In this document: one piece after another, positions 33,652 to 43,324 of the stretch
Layout of the letters: each line of letters begins with the position of its first letter
Position numbering within the stretch: position 1 is the first letter of the stretch
Assembly: GCA_050330855.1 (NCBI GenBank)
Contig: JBHJNL010000027.1
Location: 7,022-71,021, forward strand
Direction of reading: 5' to 3'
DNA from: RCC1774 sp050330855
GTDB taxonomy: Bacteria; Cyanobacteriota; Cyanobacteriia; Thermosynechococcales; Thermosynechococcaceae
Length of the DNA: 64,000 nt
The notes under the pieces: model-generated
Told to the model about the DNA's origin: nothing
Databases searched by the model: none
What the model saw: the letters and a program-made list of their open reading frames with translations, nothing else
Translations under genes and position numbers: made by a program

Positions 33652-34671
33652 TCAGGGGTCGAGGTGGTGCAATGCGCCGCCAAAGGCAAAGTCTTGCACC
33701 ATGGCACTGTTGAGAAAATCATGGGGAAAGCCCAGTGAAATTTGACTAACGTCATTGAGGGACTGAAGCTGCTCTGATGAGAGTGAAACCGTTAAGCAAT
33801 CTAGATTGTCTTGAAGCTGTGCTAGCGATCGCGCCCCAATAATAGGAATAACAGCCCGCTGACGAATCCAGTTAAGGGCGACTTGGGCGGGGGAGTACCC
33901 CGTTGCGTCTGAAATCTGAAGAACCGTTGCTGCAATGTCTAAATCTCGTTGCTGAATGGGGGTCGGTGAATCTGGATCGCTGAGGCGTCCGGTGCTGGGC
34001 ATTTCTTGGTTGTATTTGCCGGTCAGAACGCCGCCACCCAAAGGACTCCAGGCCATGACGCCGAGACCCATTGCTGCCGCCATCGGGAGTAGTTCTCGCT
34101 CAGCAGTACGTTCTTTGAGAGAGTATTCAAGCTGCAGGCCGATAAAGGGGGTCCAGCCGCGCAGTTGAGCCAAGGTATTGGCTTGGGCCACGATCCAGGC
34201 AGGAGTATCTGAGATGCCGACATAGAGAACTTTGCCTGCTCTGACAAGGTCATCAAAGGCCCGCATCACTTCTTCGACAGGGGTGGTAAAGTCCCAGGCA
34301 TGGAGCCACAGCAGATCAATGTAGTCGAGCTTGAGACGCTTGAGGCTGGCTTCAACAGCCTGCACCATATTCTTGCGGTGGTTACCGCCGGTGTTGATGT
34401 CACCTTGGCCAGTGTTGAGCGTGTATTTCGTGGCGACGACCCAGCGATCGCGATTGCTGGCGACAAGCTGCCCCACGTACCGTTCACTGGTGCCGTTGGT
34501 ATAGAGATTGGCGGTGTCAATGAAGTTACCCCCAGCGACAGCGAAGGCTTCAAATAGTTGTTCACAGGTTTTAAAGTCTGCCCCCCAACCCCACTCTTCA
34601 CCAAAGGTCATCGTGCCAAGACACAATTCAGAAACGCGCAGCCCACTCCGTCCCAAAAGTTTGTAGCGCAT
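33652..34671 (-). CDS. Aldo/keto reductase
   Basis: NADPH-dependent oxidoreductase of the aldo/keto reductase family, TIM barrel, 339 residues. Motifs seen: GLRVSELCLGTMTFG, FIDTANLYTNG (Asp and Tyr of the catalytic tetrad), VVATKYTLN (Lys), LLWLHAWD (His), and the cofactor-site end IPIIGARSLAQLQDNL. The ATG at 34671 has AGGAG seven bases upstream. It begins 14 bases after the upstream kinase-like gene, so the two are probably one transcript; substrate unknown. Confidence 0.9.
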   Translation of the reverse strand: MRYKLLGRSGLRVSELCLGTMTFGEEWGWGADFKTCEQLFEAFAVAGGNFIDTANLYTNGTSERYVGQLVASNRDRWVVATKYTLNTGQGDINTGGNHRKNMVQAVEASLKRLKLDYIDLLWLHAWDFTTPVEEVMRAFDDLVRAGKVLYVGISDTPAWIVAQANTLAQLRGWTPFIGLQLEYSLKERTAERELLPMAAAMGLGVMAWSPLGGGVLTGKYNQEMPSTGRLSDPDSPTPIQQRDLDIAATVLQISDATGYSPAQVALNWIRQRAVIPIIGARSLAQLQDNLDCLTVSLSSEQLQSLNDVSQISLGFPHDFLNSAMVQDFAFGGALHHLDP

Positions 34672-34685
34672 GGTTACTCCTGTGG

Positions 34686-35675
34686 TTAAAACAATTGCCA
34701 CTCAGGTGAGTTCAAAAGCTTGAGCTGGGCCAACCGATGGGAGAAATAACTAGAGTCTAGCTGGCTAAAATTATGGATTTTCGCATGGGTGAGACTGATC
34801 GCCCACATCCAAATATGGGCGGTTTGAGTAAAGGCCTGCAGGTCAGTAAATTCTTCGGGGGTAATCTTCTGAACGGCTTGGTAGCCTTCTAAAAATGCAT
34901 CACGGGTTTGCTTCCGCATCCCTGCCCGCAGCGCGGTTTGCAGGAATTTAGCAATTTCAAAGGCACGCCAGCCGTAGCCACATTGGTCAAAATCGAAGAG
35001 AGTGATCTGATTGTCTTCGGTGAAGTGAGCATTGCCGCTGTGGGGGTCGCCCCAGCAAATACTCCAATAAGGCTGCTCCTGTGGCAGGTTTTGAAGCTGG
35101 GTTTTGATGCGATCTATCAACTCTGTTAGGTAGGTAAGGTCTGGGTTGCGATCGCATAAAAATGGCGCAATCACCTCTAGCGAGTCATCGAGCAAATAAT
35201 CAAGGGTGAGAGGCTGGCGCTGGGCATGGGAGTGAAAATCTGTGGTGACGCAATGAATTTTTGCCACCGTCTCGCCCAGCGTATAGCCTTGGTGCTCATC
35301 TAAATCTCCCTGGGCAATTTGTCCCGGTGCATAGCGAAATAGAGAAGCATAGCGCTTCCCCTCAGGGGCTTTGATCTCAACACACAGTTCGCCCGTCTTG
35401 GTCTGCAACGGAGAGGCTACCGGAATATGGTGAGACTCTAAAAAAACCAGTAGCTCTAGTTCAAAGTCGATTTCGGCCCTAGAGCGCCAATGGGCATGGG
35501 ACACCCGCAATACATATTGTTTATTGGCTAGCTCAATCAAGTAGATATCGCTCAGACCTCGATGCCAGAGCTGACAGCTTATAACTTCGTTAATGTCGTA
35601 CATGGACAAAACTCTGCTTGCAATAGCATCACAGGCCAGGGTTGAATACGTCACTGGGAATGTCTGGTCAGCCAT
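34686..35675 (-). CDS. Aminoglycoside phosphotransferase-like (APH) kinase
   Basis: 329-residue protein of the APH/choline-kinase/homoserine-kinase-II fold. The catalytic loop is SICWGDPHSGNAHF (the usual HGD has Trp in place of His) and the metal-binding motif is LFDFDQCGYG. It is a soluble small-molecule kinase; such proteins in bacteria often phosphorylate sugars, amino alcohols or antibiotics, and the substrate here is unknown. Resistance function is not implied. The aldo/keto reductase follows after 14 bases. Confidence 0.85.
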   Translation of the reverse strand: MADQTFPVTYSTLACDAIASRVLSMYDINEVISCQLWHRGLSDIYLIELANKQYVLRVSHAHWRSRAEIDFELELLVFLESHHIPVASPLQTKTGELCVEIKAPEGKRYASLFRYAPGQIAQGDLDEHQGYTLGETVAKIHCVTTDFHSHAQRQPLTLDYLLDDSLEVIAPFLCDRNPDLTYLTELIDRIKTQLQNLPQEQPYWSICWGDPHSGNAHFTEDNQITLFDFDQCGYGWRAFEIAKFLQTALRAGMRKQTRDAFLEGYQAVQKITPEEFTDLQAFTQTAHIWMWAISLTHAKIHNFSQLDSSYFSHRLAQLKLLNSPEWQLF

Positions 35676-36423
35676 GCCTTCGCATTTTCCCTAGGAGTAG
35701 ATGATTCCTTGAGTTCGTGCCTCTACTGACGTTCTTGAGAGAATATCAGGAGATCTAAACTGGCTCAGAGACAACCATCGGTTGAATAACGACTTTGGTC
35801 AAGAACCTACTGATTTTAGTCTGAGCTAGGGATGGGATTCAAAATGTAGCTTTTATTACCAGAGCAGCAAGTTGTACAGCCAACAGATCGCGGCCTAGTA
35901 TAGGGTCACGAACCATTCCTCAACGTCTCATCTCATCTATCGGATTAAGAACTGCAGGCACTAGAACTCAATGAATTGAGATCGCCTCAGAGATAAGGTA
36001 TGAACCTATTTCAAAGGCAAGTATGGTTGCAGCCATACTGCTCATGACTCCATCACTGCAGTTTGAAGTCGTACTGCTCGTAGATCCTGTGAATATCTCT
36101 CCTCTCAAGGAATATGACAAGAATCGGGCTGAGCCAATGTGACACTTATTTAAGTGGCTGTTTTTGAGCCAATAGCTGTTCTCTCTCACCCATGGGCTGA
36201 TCGTTAGCTAAGAAAATATGGGTACTATTCCATTAAGCGCACTTTCCGTTACGCATTTCAATTTGATACTGTGAGCGGGAGTATCGTGAGGTTTAATCCC
36301 TCATAACGTTCGTGAGACTTATCTTTACGAATATTATCGGGGAAATGCTGCTGCAGATCTTATGGGTCTGCTTAATAAACTTATCTATAACTATTCTTCC
36401 TAGCAAGCAAAAGCGGGCAAGCT
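35676..36423. other. Gene-free region upstream of the pilus operon
   Basis: 748 bp with no supportable gene. A minus frame at 35968-36189 starts only at GTG and has no ribosome-binding site. The region presumably carries the promoter of pilM; I could not pick out a convincing -10/-35 pair. Confidence 0.4.
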
Positions 36424-37509
36424 GTGACTGCATTAAAGAGTCTGTTCTCAAAACCAAAAAAAGGGCTGGGGATTGAACTGACACCTGACCGAGTCAACGT
36501 AGTTCAACTCCAAAAGCAAAAACAAGGCACAAAGGTGAGTGCCTTTGCATCTTTCGAGCTACCGGAGGGGGCTTTTCAAGATGGTCAAGTCTGTGACCCA
36601 GACTTAATTTCCGACACCATTCGTCAAGGATTGGAAACCCATAAAATCAAGGCAACCAGCGTTGCCAGCGCGGTTCCAGTCGGCGAGTCGGTAATTCGTT
36701 TGATTCGTCTACCCGCAGAGCTGGACGAGGCTGAGCTGCAGGATATGGTGCTCAACCAGGAAGCGGCTTTGTACCTACCCTTCCCAAGAGAAGAGGCTGA
36801 TGTTGATTTTCAGCGCTTAGGCACCGAGATTGATGATGACGGCATTGAGCGCGTTGAAGTTCTGTTGGTGGCAACGCCCAAAACGGTCACAGAAAACTAC
36901 CTCACCATTTTTCAGCAGGCCGGACTGCAGTTAAAGACCTTAGAAGTCAGTAGCTTTGCTTTGATCAGAACGATTCGCAATCAGCTCATGCAATTTATTC
37001 CGGGTGAAGCGGTTGCCTTAGTCAATTTTGACTTAGACGGCACTGAAATCAGCATCGTCATGGATGGTGTACCTCAGTTTAATCGTAAGGTTCCCATTGG
37101 TACCCACCATCTGCAGAGCGCTCTGAGTCGGGCCATGAACTTGCCCAATTCCATGGGGTCTGATCTGCTTCAGGGTATGACCATTCCGATGGGCAATGCA
37201 GAAGAAACTTCTGCCAATCCCAGCGCTGCAGCCATGCTGAGAATGCTGGGTGACCTGTCAGATGAGCTACGACGCTCCATTGATTTTTATCTCAATCAAG
37301 GAGAGAACCTTGATATCTCTCAAGTGTTTCTAGCGGGGGCAGGGGCCAGCCTGGGACAAATCGATGAATTTTTATCCCAGCGATTGGGGTTGACAACAAC
37401 AATAATTGACCCCATTGAGTCCTTGGGTATTCAAGGATTCGACGATGTTCCTCCACCTCAGCGCCCCTCGTTGAGTGTTGTGATGGGTTTAGGGTTACGA
37501 GAGGCATAA
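36424..37509 (+). CDS. pilM: Type IV pilus assembly protein PilM
   Basis: Actin-like cytoplasmic protein that binds the N-terminal tail of PilN and links the pilus motor to the inner-membrane alignment complex. The 361-residue product begins with a GLGIELTPDRVNVVQL phosphate-1 segment and has ALVNFDLDGTEISIVMDG and VFLAGAGASLGQIDEFL, as in PilM. It starts at GTG 36424, is the first gene of pilM-pilN-pilO-pilQ and is followed by pilN after four bases. In cyanobacteria this apparatus supports motility and DNA uptake. Confidence 0.94.
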   Translation: MTALKSLFSKPKKGLGIELTPDRVNVVQLQKQKQGTKVSAFASFELPEGAFQDGQVCDPDLISDTIRQGLETHKIKATSVASAVPVGESVIRLIRLPAELDEAELQDMVLNQEAALYLPFPREEADVDFQRLGTEIDDDGIERVEVLLVATPKTVTENYLTIFQQAGLQLKTLEVSSFALIRTIRNQLMQFIPGEAVALVNFDLDGTEISIVMDGVPQFNRKVPIGTHHLQSALSRAMNLPNSMGSDLLQGMTIPMGNAEETSANPSAAAMLRMLGDLSDELRRSIDFYLNQGENLDISQVFLAGAGASLGQIDEFLSQRLGLTTTIIDPIESLGIQGFDDVPPPQRPSLSVVMGLGLREA

Positions 37510-37513
37510 TCCC

Positions 37514-38284
37514 ATGTATTCAATTGATATTAATCTACTCAACGATCGCCCTGAATATAGTCAGGATGTCACGACGGGACGCAACAGCGGCTCGGGTGAT
37601 AGTAAGGTTCCGCTCCTATTAGGGTTCGCCGTTGCCGGTGGTTCTTTAGGGCTAGTGATGGTGTCCTTTGGCATCTTATCGTTCCTCAATCAGCAGATGG
37701 TCGGCAAAGAGCAATCCCTCGATTCTCAGTTGGCCCAGTTGGCCCCTCAAGTCAGCGAGGTTGAGGCACTGCAGGCCCAGGAAAAAGTGGTCCGCGATGA
37801 AACAGCGGCACTGGCAACTATCTTTAATCAGATTAAGCCTTGGTCAGCCATGCTGCAGGACTTGAGCGATCGCGTCCCTCCCACCTTGCAAATCACTAAG
37901 ATTGAGCAAACTAACGGAGCCGCCGCACCACCTCCGGGGACTCCACCTCCGGCCGACGGTGCACCCAATACGGCACCTCCCCCTGTGGCGGTGAATGGGC
38001 TGAAGCTCACTGGCAATGCTGTTTCGTTTGATAACGTCAACGACTTTGTATTGACGCTACGAAAGTCACCATTTTTAGTGAGTGACAAAACTAAATTGCA
38101 AACCTCAGAGCGGGAGCAAAATGACAACAACGCCCAAAGCATTTCTCTGATCAAGCATGAAGTCGAAACCGAGATTAATGCAGTCCCAGCCTCCGATTTG
38201 CTGCAGGCTCTCAGCACCACAGGTGCCCCAGGACTAGTGGCTAGAATTAACCTGCTCAAGCAGAAAGGAGTCATCCAACCATGA
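37514..38284 (+). CDS. pilN: Type IV pilus alignment protein PilN
   Basis: Inner-membrane protein with a short cytoplasmic N-terminus (YSIDINLLNDRPEY, the PilM-binding motif INLLxxR type), one hydrophobic helix (about residues 35-60) and a periplasmic part with a coiled coil and a ferredoxin-like fold. A Pro-rich insert lies at about residues 140-165 (GAAAPPPGTPPPADGAP). 256 residues, a little longer than the family because of that insert. The stop overlaps the pilO start by four bases (ATGA), implying coupled translation. Confidence 0.92.
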   Translation: MYSIDINLLNDRPEYSQDVTTGRNSGSGDSKVPLLLGFAVAGGSLGLVMVSFGILSFLNQQMVGKEQSLDSQLAQLAPQVSEVEALQAQEKVVRDETAALATIFNQIKPWSAMLQDLSDRVPPTLQITKIEQTNGAAAPPPGTPPPADGAPNTAPPPVAVNGLKLTGNAVSFDNVNDFVLTLRKSPFLVSDKTKLQTSEREQNDNNAQSISLIKHEVETEINAVPASDLLQALSTTGAPGLVARINLLKQKGVIQP

Positions 38285-39039
38285 CCTATACAGGCGGATT
38301 TTCATCTGATAACGACTTTGCTGAACCGTCCTATCCGACGGCTTTCGGGGTTACGTTTACACCAACGATTCAAGGGGTTTTAGTTGGTGTTGTCGGGGTT
38401 GGCCTAGCGGCTTATCTTGGTAGCCTATTGATTGGACCTGCCTTTGGTAAGTTCCAAGAAACGGGCACACGAGTGGTTTCTAAAGAGCTTTCCCTAGAGC
38501 AAAAGGCCGAAACTGCACGGCGGGTTAACGAAATTGTTGCCAACGTCAATCAAGCCAAAGCCGAGAACTCCGAAGTTCGAGGGTTGTTCTCTTCTCAAGA
38601 ATCTCTCGATACCCTACTGCTTGATCTCAACCAATTGATTGTGGGTACCAATGCCCAACTGCTCAAGTTCACGCCAGAGTATGGTCTATCAGGGGTTGTG
38701 CAAGATAGCTCCGTTGGAGAGGTCTTGAATAATAAGCTCAAGCGTCAGGTTACCTCTGTAGCCTTTGAGGGTAACTTTGCTCAAACGCTAACGGTAATGC
38801 AGGCCATTGACAGACTTCAAACCGTTTTAGTGGTGCGAGATCTGTCAGTGGAGTTACCCGGCAGCAACGGTCCGCAATCGGATAAGCCTAACAATCTTGT
38901 CAAGTCTACGTTTAAGCTCTATGCCTACGTGCCTTTGACACCAGAAGAAGCAGCGGCAGCGGCAGCCGCGGCAGCCGCGGCGAAGCCCGCCGAGGGCGCA
39001 CCAGCAGCACCGCCACCGGCAGGAGCAGCACCGCAATAA
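38281..39039 (+). CDS. pilO: Type IV pilus alignment protein PilO
   Basis: Partner of PilN in the inner-membrane alignment complex. The 252-residue product has one hydrophobic helix (TIQGVLVGVVGVGLAAYLGSLL), a coiled coil (about residues 75-110) and a periplasmic ferredoxin-like domain. The C-terminus is low-complexity Ala/Pro (EEAAAAAAAAAAAKPAEGAP). The ATG at 38281 overlaps the pilN stop. The next gene, pilQ, starts 87 bases downstream. Confidence 0.9.
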   Translation: MTYTGGFSSDNDFAEPSYPTAFGVTFTPTIQGVLVGVVGVGLAAYLGSLLIGPAFGKFQETGTRVVSKELSLEQKAETARRVNEIVANVNQAKAENSEVRGLFSSQESLDTLLLDLNQLIVGTNAQLLKFTPEYGLSGVVQDSSVGEVLNNKLKRQVTSVAFEGNFAQTLTVMQAIDRLQTVLVVRDLSVELPGSNGPQSDKPNNLVKSTFKLYAYVPLTPEEAAAAAAAAAAAKPAEGAPAAPPPAGAAPQ

Positions 39040-39126
39040 GGTTTTTGGCATCGCAGGATGTCGATTGATGACGATACATCTCGCATTAAACAGTAAGCAT
39101 TCATCTATTTTGAACAGGAGTCTCGG

Positions 39127-41142
39127 GTGAACGGGTATACAGGACGCTACGGCGCAATTCTTGGCTGCACAGTTGCAGCATTAGGCATGGTTAGCCAGCC
39201 AGCATCAGCGGCACAAACAGAAGTTACAGGTGTTCAGTTGAATCCCACCTCTGGTGGCATTCAGTTGGTGCTCAATACACAGGGCAATCAGCGCCCCCCG
39301 GTCTTTACCGTGAACCGTGGCAACAGCTCAGTTGCTGACATCAACAACACACAGCTTCGTCTGCCAGATGGTGGCGAGTTCCGTGAGACTGATTCCAATG
39401 TCCTCCCTGAAGGCATTAAGTCAATTTCAGTTCGCCAACTAGACAGCAATACCATTCGGATTCAGGTCGATGGCATCAATGCTGCACCGATTGCCGATAT
39501 TGTTCGTAGCGATGGCCGTAAAGGGCTGTTTGTAATGCAGTTTGAGGCCGGTACGCCAGATACTGCAACTGCTTCGAGCGTACCTAGTACCGCTCGACCT
39601 AATTCGACTCCTCCTTTTAAGGGTCGTGCGATTGCGCCGCCTGTTGGGGACTTGGCGATTGCGCCTCTTAATGTCGATCCCGACAAGATTGAGCTGGGTA
39701 GTGGTCGGATTATTCCTAAGCTCTTGCTTCGAGATGCTCCGGTTCGTGAAGTGGTTACCCTTTTAGGTCGTGCCGCAGGCGTCAACGTTGCTTTCTCTGA
39801 AGGTAGTGAAGGCGATACTGGCTCTACCATTTCTCTTGATATTGAGAATGAGTCCGTTGATGATGTTTTCAACTATGTAATCCGTTTATCTGGGCTGCAG
39901 GCCAACCGGGTTGGTCAAACTGTTTTTGTCGGCAAAGAGCTTCCGGGTGATGCACAGAATCGTGTGGTTCGAAGTGTGCGCTTGAATCAGATGAAAGCTA
40001 CGGCAAAGGTCACATCGAAAAGATCGCTTAAGTCATCTGCTGAGACCGGTGGTAGTGTGAGTGGTAGTGAAGAAAATTCTGGTTCTACGACCGCATCAAC
40101 AGCACTTGATCGCTCCTCTGATATTAGCGAAGAAGTTGAAGGAAAAGGCGCTAAAGAGGTCTTAGAAGCCTATGGCGCTAACGAGTCAGGAGATGCGGTC
40201 TCGACTTTATTGAAGGGGCTGTCTGTTGTAGCAGATGCTAGAACAAATTCAGTGACTTTGATTGGTACGCCTCGAAAAGTGGAGGTGGCAACGTCTTTGC
40301 TGACACAGCTTGATGTGCGACAACGACAGGTTGCGGTCAATGTTCAGTTTATTGATGTGAACTTACTTAAAGGCAAGTTGTCGAATACGGATGTTCGGTA
40401 CAGAGCCAATAATGGCTTGGGCCTTGGTGTTACGGGAGGCAACTTCAGCGTCAATCTGGGTGATGCTGCTGACATTGCTGGAAATGCTCTCAGCGGTGGA
40501 ATTCTGGGTCTGACGAATAATTTCCTTGCCGCCCTTCAGGTTTCAATTCAGAATAATAATGCAAAAATTCTAACTAATCCGACGCTACTGATTCAAGAAG
40601 GTAGTGCGGCTCAAGTGAATCTCACAGAGCAAATTTTCTCCGGTACTAGAGTATCTGATTCCAATAATGGGACTAGCTCCGGCGCAACGACAAGCACTCA
40701 ATCTGTCGAACCCATTATTCAAAATGCTGGGGTCATCATGAATGTTTCCGTTGATAGAATTGACGATAACGGGTTCGTTACTCTCAATGTCTCACCAGAG
40801 GTCAGCTCACTCTCGAATCAAACCTTTGTAGATGCTTTTGGAAGTACTGCTAATCTCTTGCAGCAGCGTCGTGTTGAGACCGGACAAATCCGAATTCGTG
40901 ATGGTCAAACCCTTGTAATGGCAGGTATTATTCAAGACCAAGATCGAGTAGATGTTACTAAAGTTCCAATCCTTGGTGACATTCCCCTGTTAGGTCAGTT
41001 ATTCCGTCGGACTAACAATACAAAGCAGCGCAGTGAATTGGTTGTTCTAATTACGCCTCAGATTGTCAATGACTCTGATCAGTCTACCTACGGCTACAAT
41101 TACACTCCAGGTGAAGAAGCTCAAAAGTTGCTTAAACGCTAA
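39127..41142 (+). CDS. pilQ: Type IV pilus secretin PilQ
   Basis: Outer-membrane pore through which the pilus passes. The 671-residue product starts at GTG 39127 with a signal peptide (GMVSQPASAA), an AMIN domain (about residues 33-135), a Pro-rich linker, the secretin N0/N1-type domain (LLLRDAPVREVVTLLGRAAGVNVAF), a Ser/Gly-rich insert (about residues 298-340), and the secretin domain with ending VPILGDIPLLGQLFRRTNN and QRSELVVLITPQIV. The last gene of pilMNOQ; no pilP is present, as is usual in cyanobacteria. Confidence 0.95.
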   Translation: MNGYTGRYGAILGCTVAALGMVSQPASAAQTEVTGVQLNPTSGGIQLVLNTQGNQRPPVFTVNRGNSSVADINNTQLRLPDGGEFRETDSNVLPEGIKSISVRQLDSNTIRIQVDGINAAPIADIVRSDGRKGLFVMQFEAGTPDTATASSVPSTARPNSTPPFKGRAIAPPVGDLAIAPLNVDPDKIELGSGRIIPKLLLRDAPVREVVTLLGRAAGVNVAFSEGSEGDTGSTISLDIENESVDDVFNYVIRLSGLQANRVGQTVFVGKELPGDAQNRVVRSVRLNQMKATAKVTSKRSLKSSAETGGSVSGSEENSGSTTASTALDRSSDISEEVEGKGAKEVLEAYGANESGDAVSTLLKGLSVVADARTNSVTLIGTPRKVEVATSLLTQLDVRQRQVAVNVQFIDVNLLKGKLSNTDVRYRANNGLGLGVTGGNFSVNLGDAADIAGNALSGGILGLTNNFLAALQVSIQNNNAKILTNPTLLIQEGSAAQVNLTEQIFSGTRVSDSNNGTSSGATTSTQSVEPIIQNAGVIMNVSVDRIDDNGFVTLNVSPEVSSLSNQTFVDAFGSTANLLQQRRVETGQIRIRDGQTLVMAGIIQDQDRVDVTKVPILGDIPLLGQLFRRTNNTKQRSELVVLITPQIVNDSDQSTYGYNYTPGEEAQKLLKR

Positions 41143-41172
41143 TCTTTCCTGGCTTCAGATCTAAGGAACTCT

Positions 41173-41210
41173 AAGCACACATCTCTTTTCAAAAGGGGAT
41201 GTGTGCTTTT
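41173..41210 (+). terminator. Terminator after the pilMNOQ operon
   Basis: AAGCACACATC (41173-41183) pairs with GATGTGTGCTT (41198-41208), an 11-bp stem, followed by TT. A further GGCTTG/CAAGCC hairpin lies at 41240-41256. The rest of the gap to 41490 shows nothing else. Confidence 0.65.
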
Positions 41211-41490
41211 GAAATTGAGAGGTAAAAAGCGACTCGAAGGGCTTGCTTCACAAGCCTGATGACCAAAATCATGAAGAAGGCATTAATTACCATTGGAGCT
41301 AAAACTGAAGCGCTCAATGGCTGTAACCAATCGTTGAGGGAGTTATATAGAACTGTATCCTTTATTTTTGTGATGCTCTACTCTACACAGATCTCTCAAA
41401 GCCTGGATACCCCATCGAAAGCTTTTCTTCAATCGTAGTTTTCGCTAAGCGATTTTCACCTAGACTAAGTGGAGTTCTTTGAGCCTGTAG

Positions 41491-42414
41491 ATGACTCAAC
41501 ATCCCTATGACCAGCTCTCTAAACAGTTACTAGAAGAGCTACTCTCACCGTTAGGAACAGTTCAACGCAGTTTAGAAATTCCAGGTGAAGCCAAGTGGGT
41601 TGATTTATGGTTCGTTCCCGATCCTGAGGCTGAACCGGCTGACGTCTGGGCCTCTGATTTACTGAGCAAGATTGCTCAAACACCCTGCCTCTTAGAGCCT
41701 TACCGCAGCCCACCCAGTCGCTTTGAGGTTCGCAGTTGCTTACTCAAACTATTGTGGGTGCAGGAAGAGTTGAGGCGCAAATCAGGACGACAGGACCAGT
41801 CTCTTTCAGAGGCAGACCTGCCTCTGCTTTGGATTATTGCAGCATCGGTTACTAAGCCTGTATTGCAGGATTTTGGTGCGGTGATCAACACGGACTGGGG
41901 CAGTGAAATATACTTCGTGGCCCAGGGTTTTAAGATGGTTTTTGTCTCGATTGATGAGCTACCAAAAACCCGTGAAACTCTGGTTTTGAGAATTCTTGGA
42001 AGTGGGACTGTTCAAGCGGAAGCTGTGGCGGAGGTCTTTACCCTTACGCCAGATCAGCCAGATCGTTCCCTGATGCTGAGGGTCTTGAGCAATTGGAAGC
42101 TTACGATAGAATTGAGTGGAGCAGAGTTTGATGAGCAGGAGTCCATCATGGCGTTATCACAGGCATTTTTAGAGTGGGAACAAACGACGCAGCGACGAGG
42201 GCTTGAGCAAGGGCTTGAGCAGGGGCTTGAACAGGGACTTGAGCGGGAGAGATCGCTAGTCATACGTCAGCTCAATCGAAAGGTGGGACCTCTTTCCTTG
42301 CCGGAGATTACTGCGATCGAGACTCTATCTTTTGAGCAAATTGAGCGGCTGGGTGAGGCTCTGCTCGATTTTGGGCGAACTGACGATCTGATGGCTTGGC
42401 TCGATCAAGTGTAG
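41491..42414 (+). CDS. DUF4351 (Rpn-family-like) protein
   Basis: 307-residue member of the cyanobacterial DUF4351 group, related to Rpn/PD-(D/E)XK transposase-like nucleases. The N-terminal half has the short Rpn-like start (YDQLSKQLLEELL) without the complete core, the C-terminal 50 residues (RQLNRKVGPLSLPEITAIETLSFEQIERLGEALLDF) are the DUF4351 domain. A four-unit repeat of GLEQ (codons 235-250; 12-bp units around 42200-42245) lies between them, a segment that varies in such proteins. A related truncated gene lies at 51985-52309. Confidence 0.75.
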   Translation: MTQHPYDQLSKQLLEELLSPLGTVQRSLEIPGEAKWVDLWFVPDPEAEPADVWASDLLSKIAQTPCLLEPYRSPPSRFEVRSCLLKLLWVQEELRRKSGRQDQSLSEADLPLLWIIAASVTKPVLQDFGAVINTDWGSEIYFVAQGFKMVFVSIDELPKTRETLVLRILGSGTVQAEAVAEVFTLTPDQPDRSLMLRVLSNWKLTIELSGAEFDEQESIMALSQAFLEWEQTTQRRGLEQGLEQGLEQGLERERSLVIRQLNRKVGPLSLPEITAIETLSFEQIERLGEALLDFGRTDDLMAWLDQV

Positions 42415-42533
42415 TGCGTTCACCTCAGTGCGATCGCTTCTTTGAATATCCGGTTGTGGACGAGAGAAGTGTTGAAGAATCTGTAATAATCGCTCTGACC
42501 ATTTCATTAAAAATGGACTTTTTCAGCAGAGTA

Positions 42534-43250
42534 CTAGATTGAGGCGTCAAGTCGAACTTGGACAAAATCTTCAATGCAATGTTCAGCACCGGCCTGACGT
42601 AAAGCGGCTTCAGAACAAGTTGTCAATACTCCCCAGCAAGCCATACCCGCATTTCGAGCCGCTTGTACACCCGCAACGGCATCTTCAAGCACCAAACATC
42701 TATCTGGTTCTACCCCTAGCCGCTCAGCTACTTTTAAATAACACTGTGGGTCTGGCTTTCCGCGCTCTACATCAGCATCTATCACTCGTACCTCAAAGAA
42801 GTCACCCAAGTTTTCATGGGCCAGCAATAGCTCTACATTCTCTCGGCAGGCAGAGGTGCCTAGCCCTAGCTTCAAGCCTTGAGCCTGAGCTTGGCGCAAA
42901 AACGTCATAAGACCTGGAAGCCACTGGATTTTATCTTTAATCAACCCTCTGTAAACTGCTTCTTTCTCAGCCCCCCAGCGCTGGATATCTTCTTCAGAGA
43001 CGGGATGCCCCAATAATTCAGGTAACAGTTCTTCATTCCGCTTGCCCCCCATTTTTTCTAGTCGATCGCGACTCGCAACGGCTAGCTCTGGCACGGTGGC
43101 ACTGTACTGTAGCCATGCTTCTAAATGAAACGGCATCGTGTCACAGAGCACTCCATCCATATCGAAGATGAGAGCTTCTAGGTGGCGAGGCACTATGTTT
43201 GACGGTACGGCAGACTCAGCAGGGTGGTGCATGGCGGTACTCTGGCTCAT
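42534..43250 (-). CDS. HAD family hydrolase, phosphoglucomutase-like
   Basis: Haloacid-dehalogenase-type phosphatase or phosphoglucomutase, 238 residues. HAD motif I is FDMDGVLCDT (nucleophile Asp and general-acid Asp), motif II Ser/Thr in LGLGTSAC, motif III Lys in RGKPDPQCY, and motif IV LVLEDAVAGVQAARNAGM. The helical cap between motifs I and II matches subfamily I (beta-phosphoglucomutase/PGP-like). Substrate not recognisable. Single gene, divergent from the DUF4079 gene at 43325. Confidence 0.85.
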   Translation of the reverse strand: MSQSTAMHHPAESAVPSNIVPRHLEALIFDMDGVLCDTMPFHLEAWLQYSATVPELAVASRDRLEKMGGKRNEELLPELLGHPVSEEDIQRWGAEKEAVYRGLIKDKIQWLPGLMTFLRQAQAQGLKLGLGTSACRENVELLLAHENLGDFFEVRVIDADVERGKPDPQCYLKVAERLGVEPDRCLVLEDAVAGVQAARNAGMACWGVLTTCSEAALRQAGAEHCIEDFVQVRLDASI

Positions 43251-43324
43251 TACAAAAATCTTTGTTAAGGATATGCTAGCTTTTATAAAGATACGTTAAG
43301 TAACGCTGGGTCTTTCTCGTCTCC

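Noticed and set aside
35968..36189. 73-codon minus frame upstream of pilM
   Set aside because: GTG start without a ribosome-binding site, and no family resemblance.
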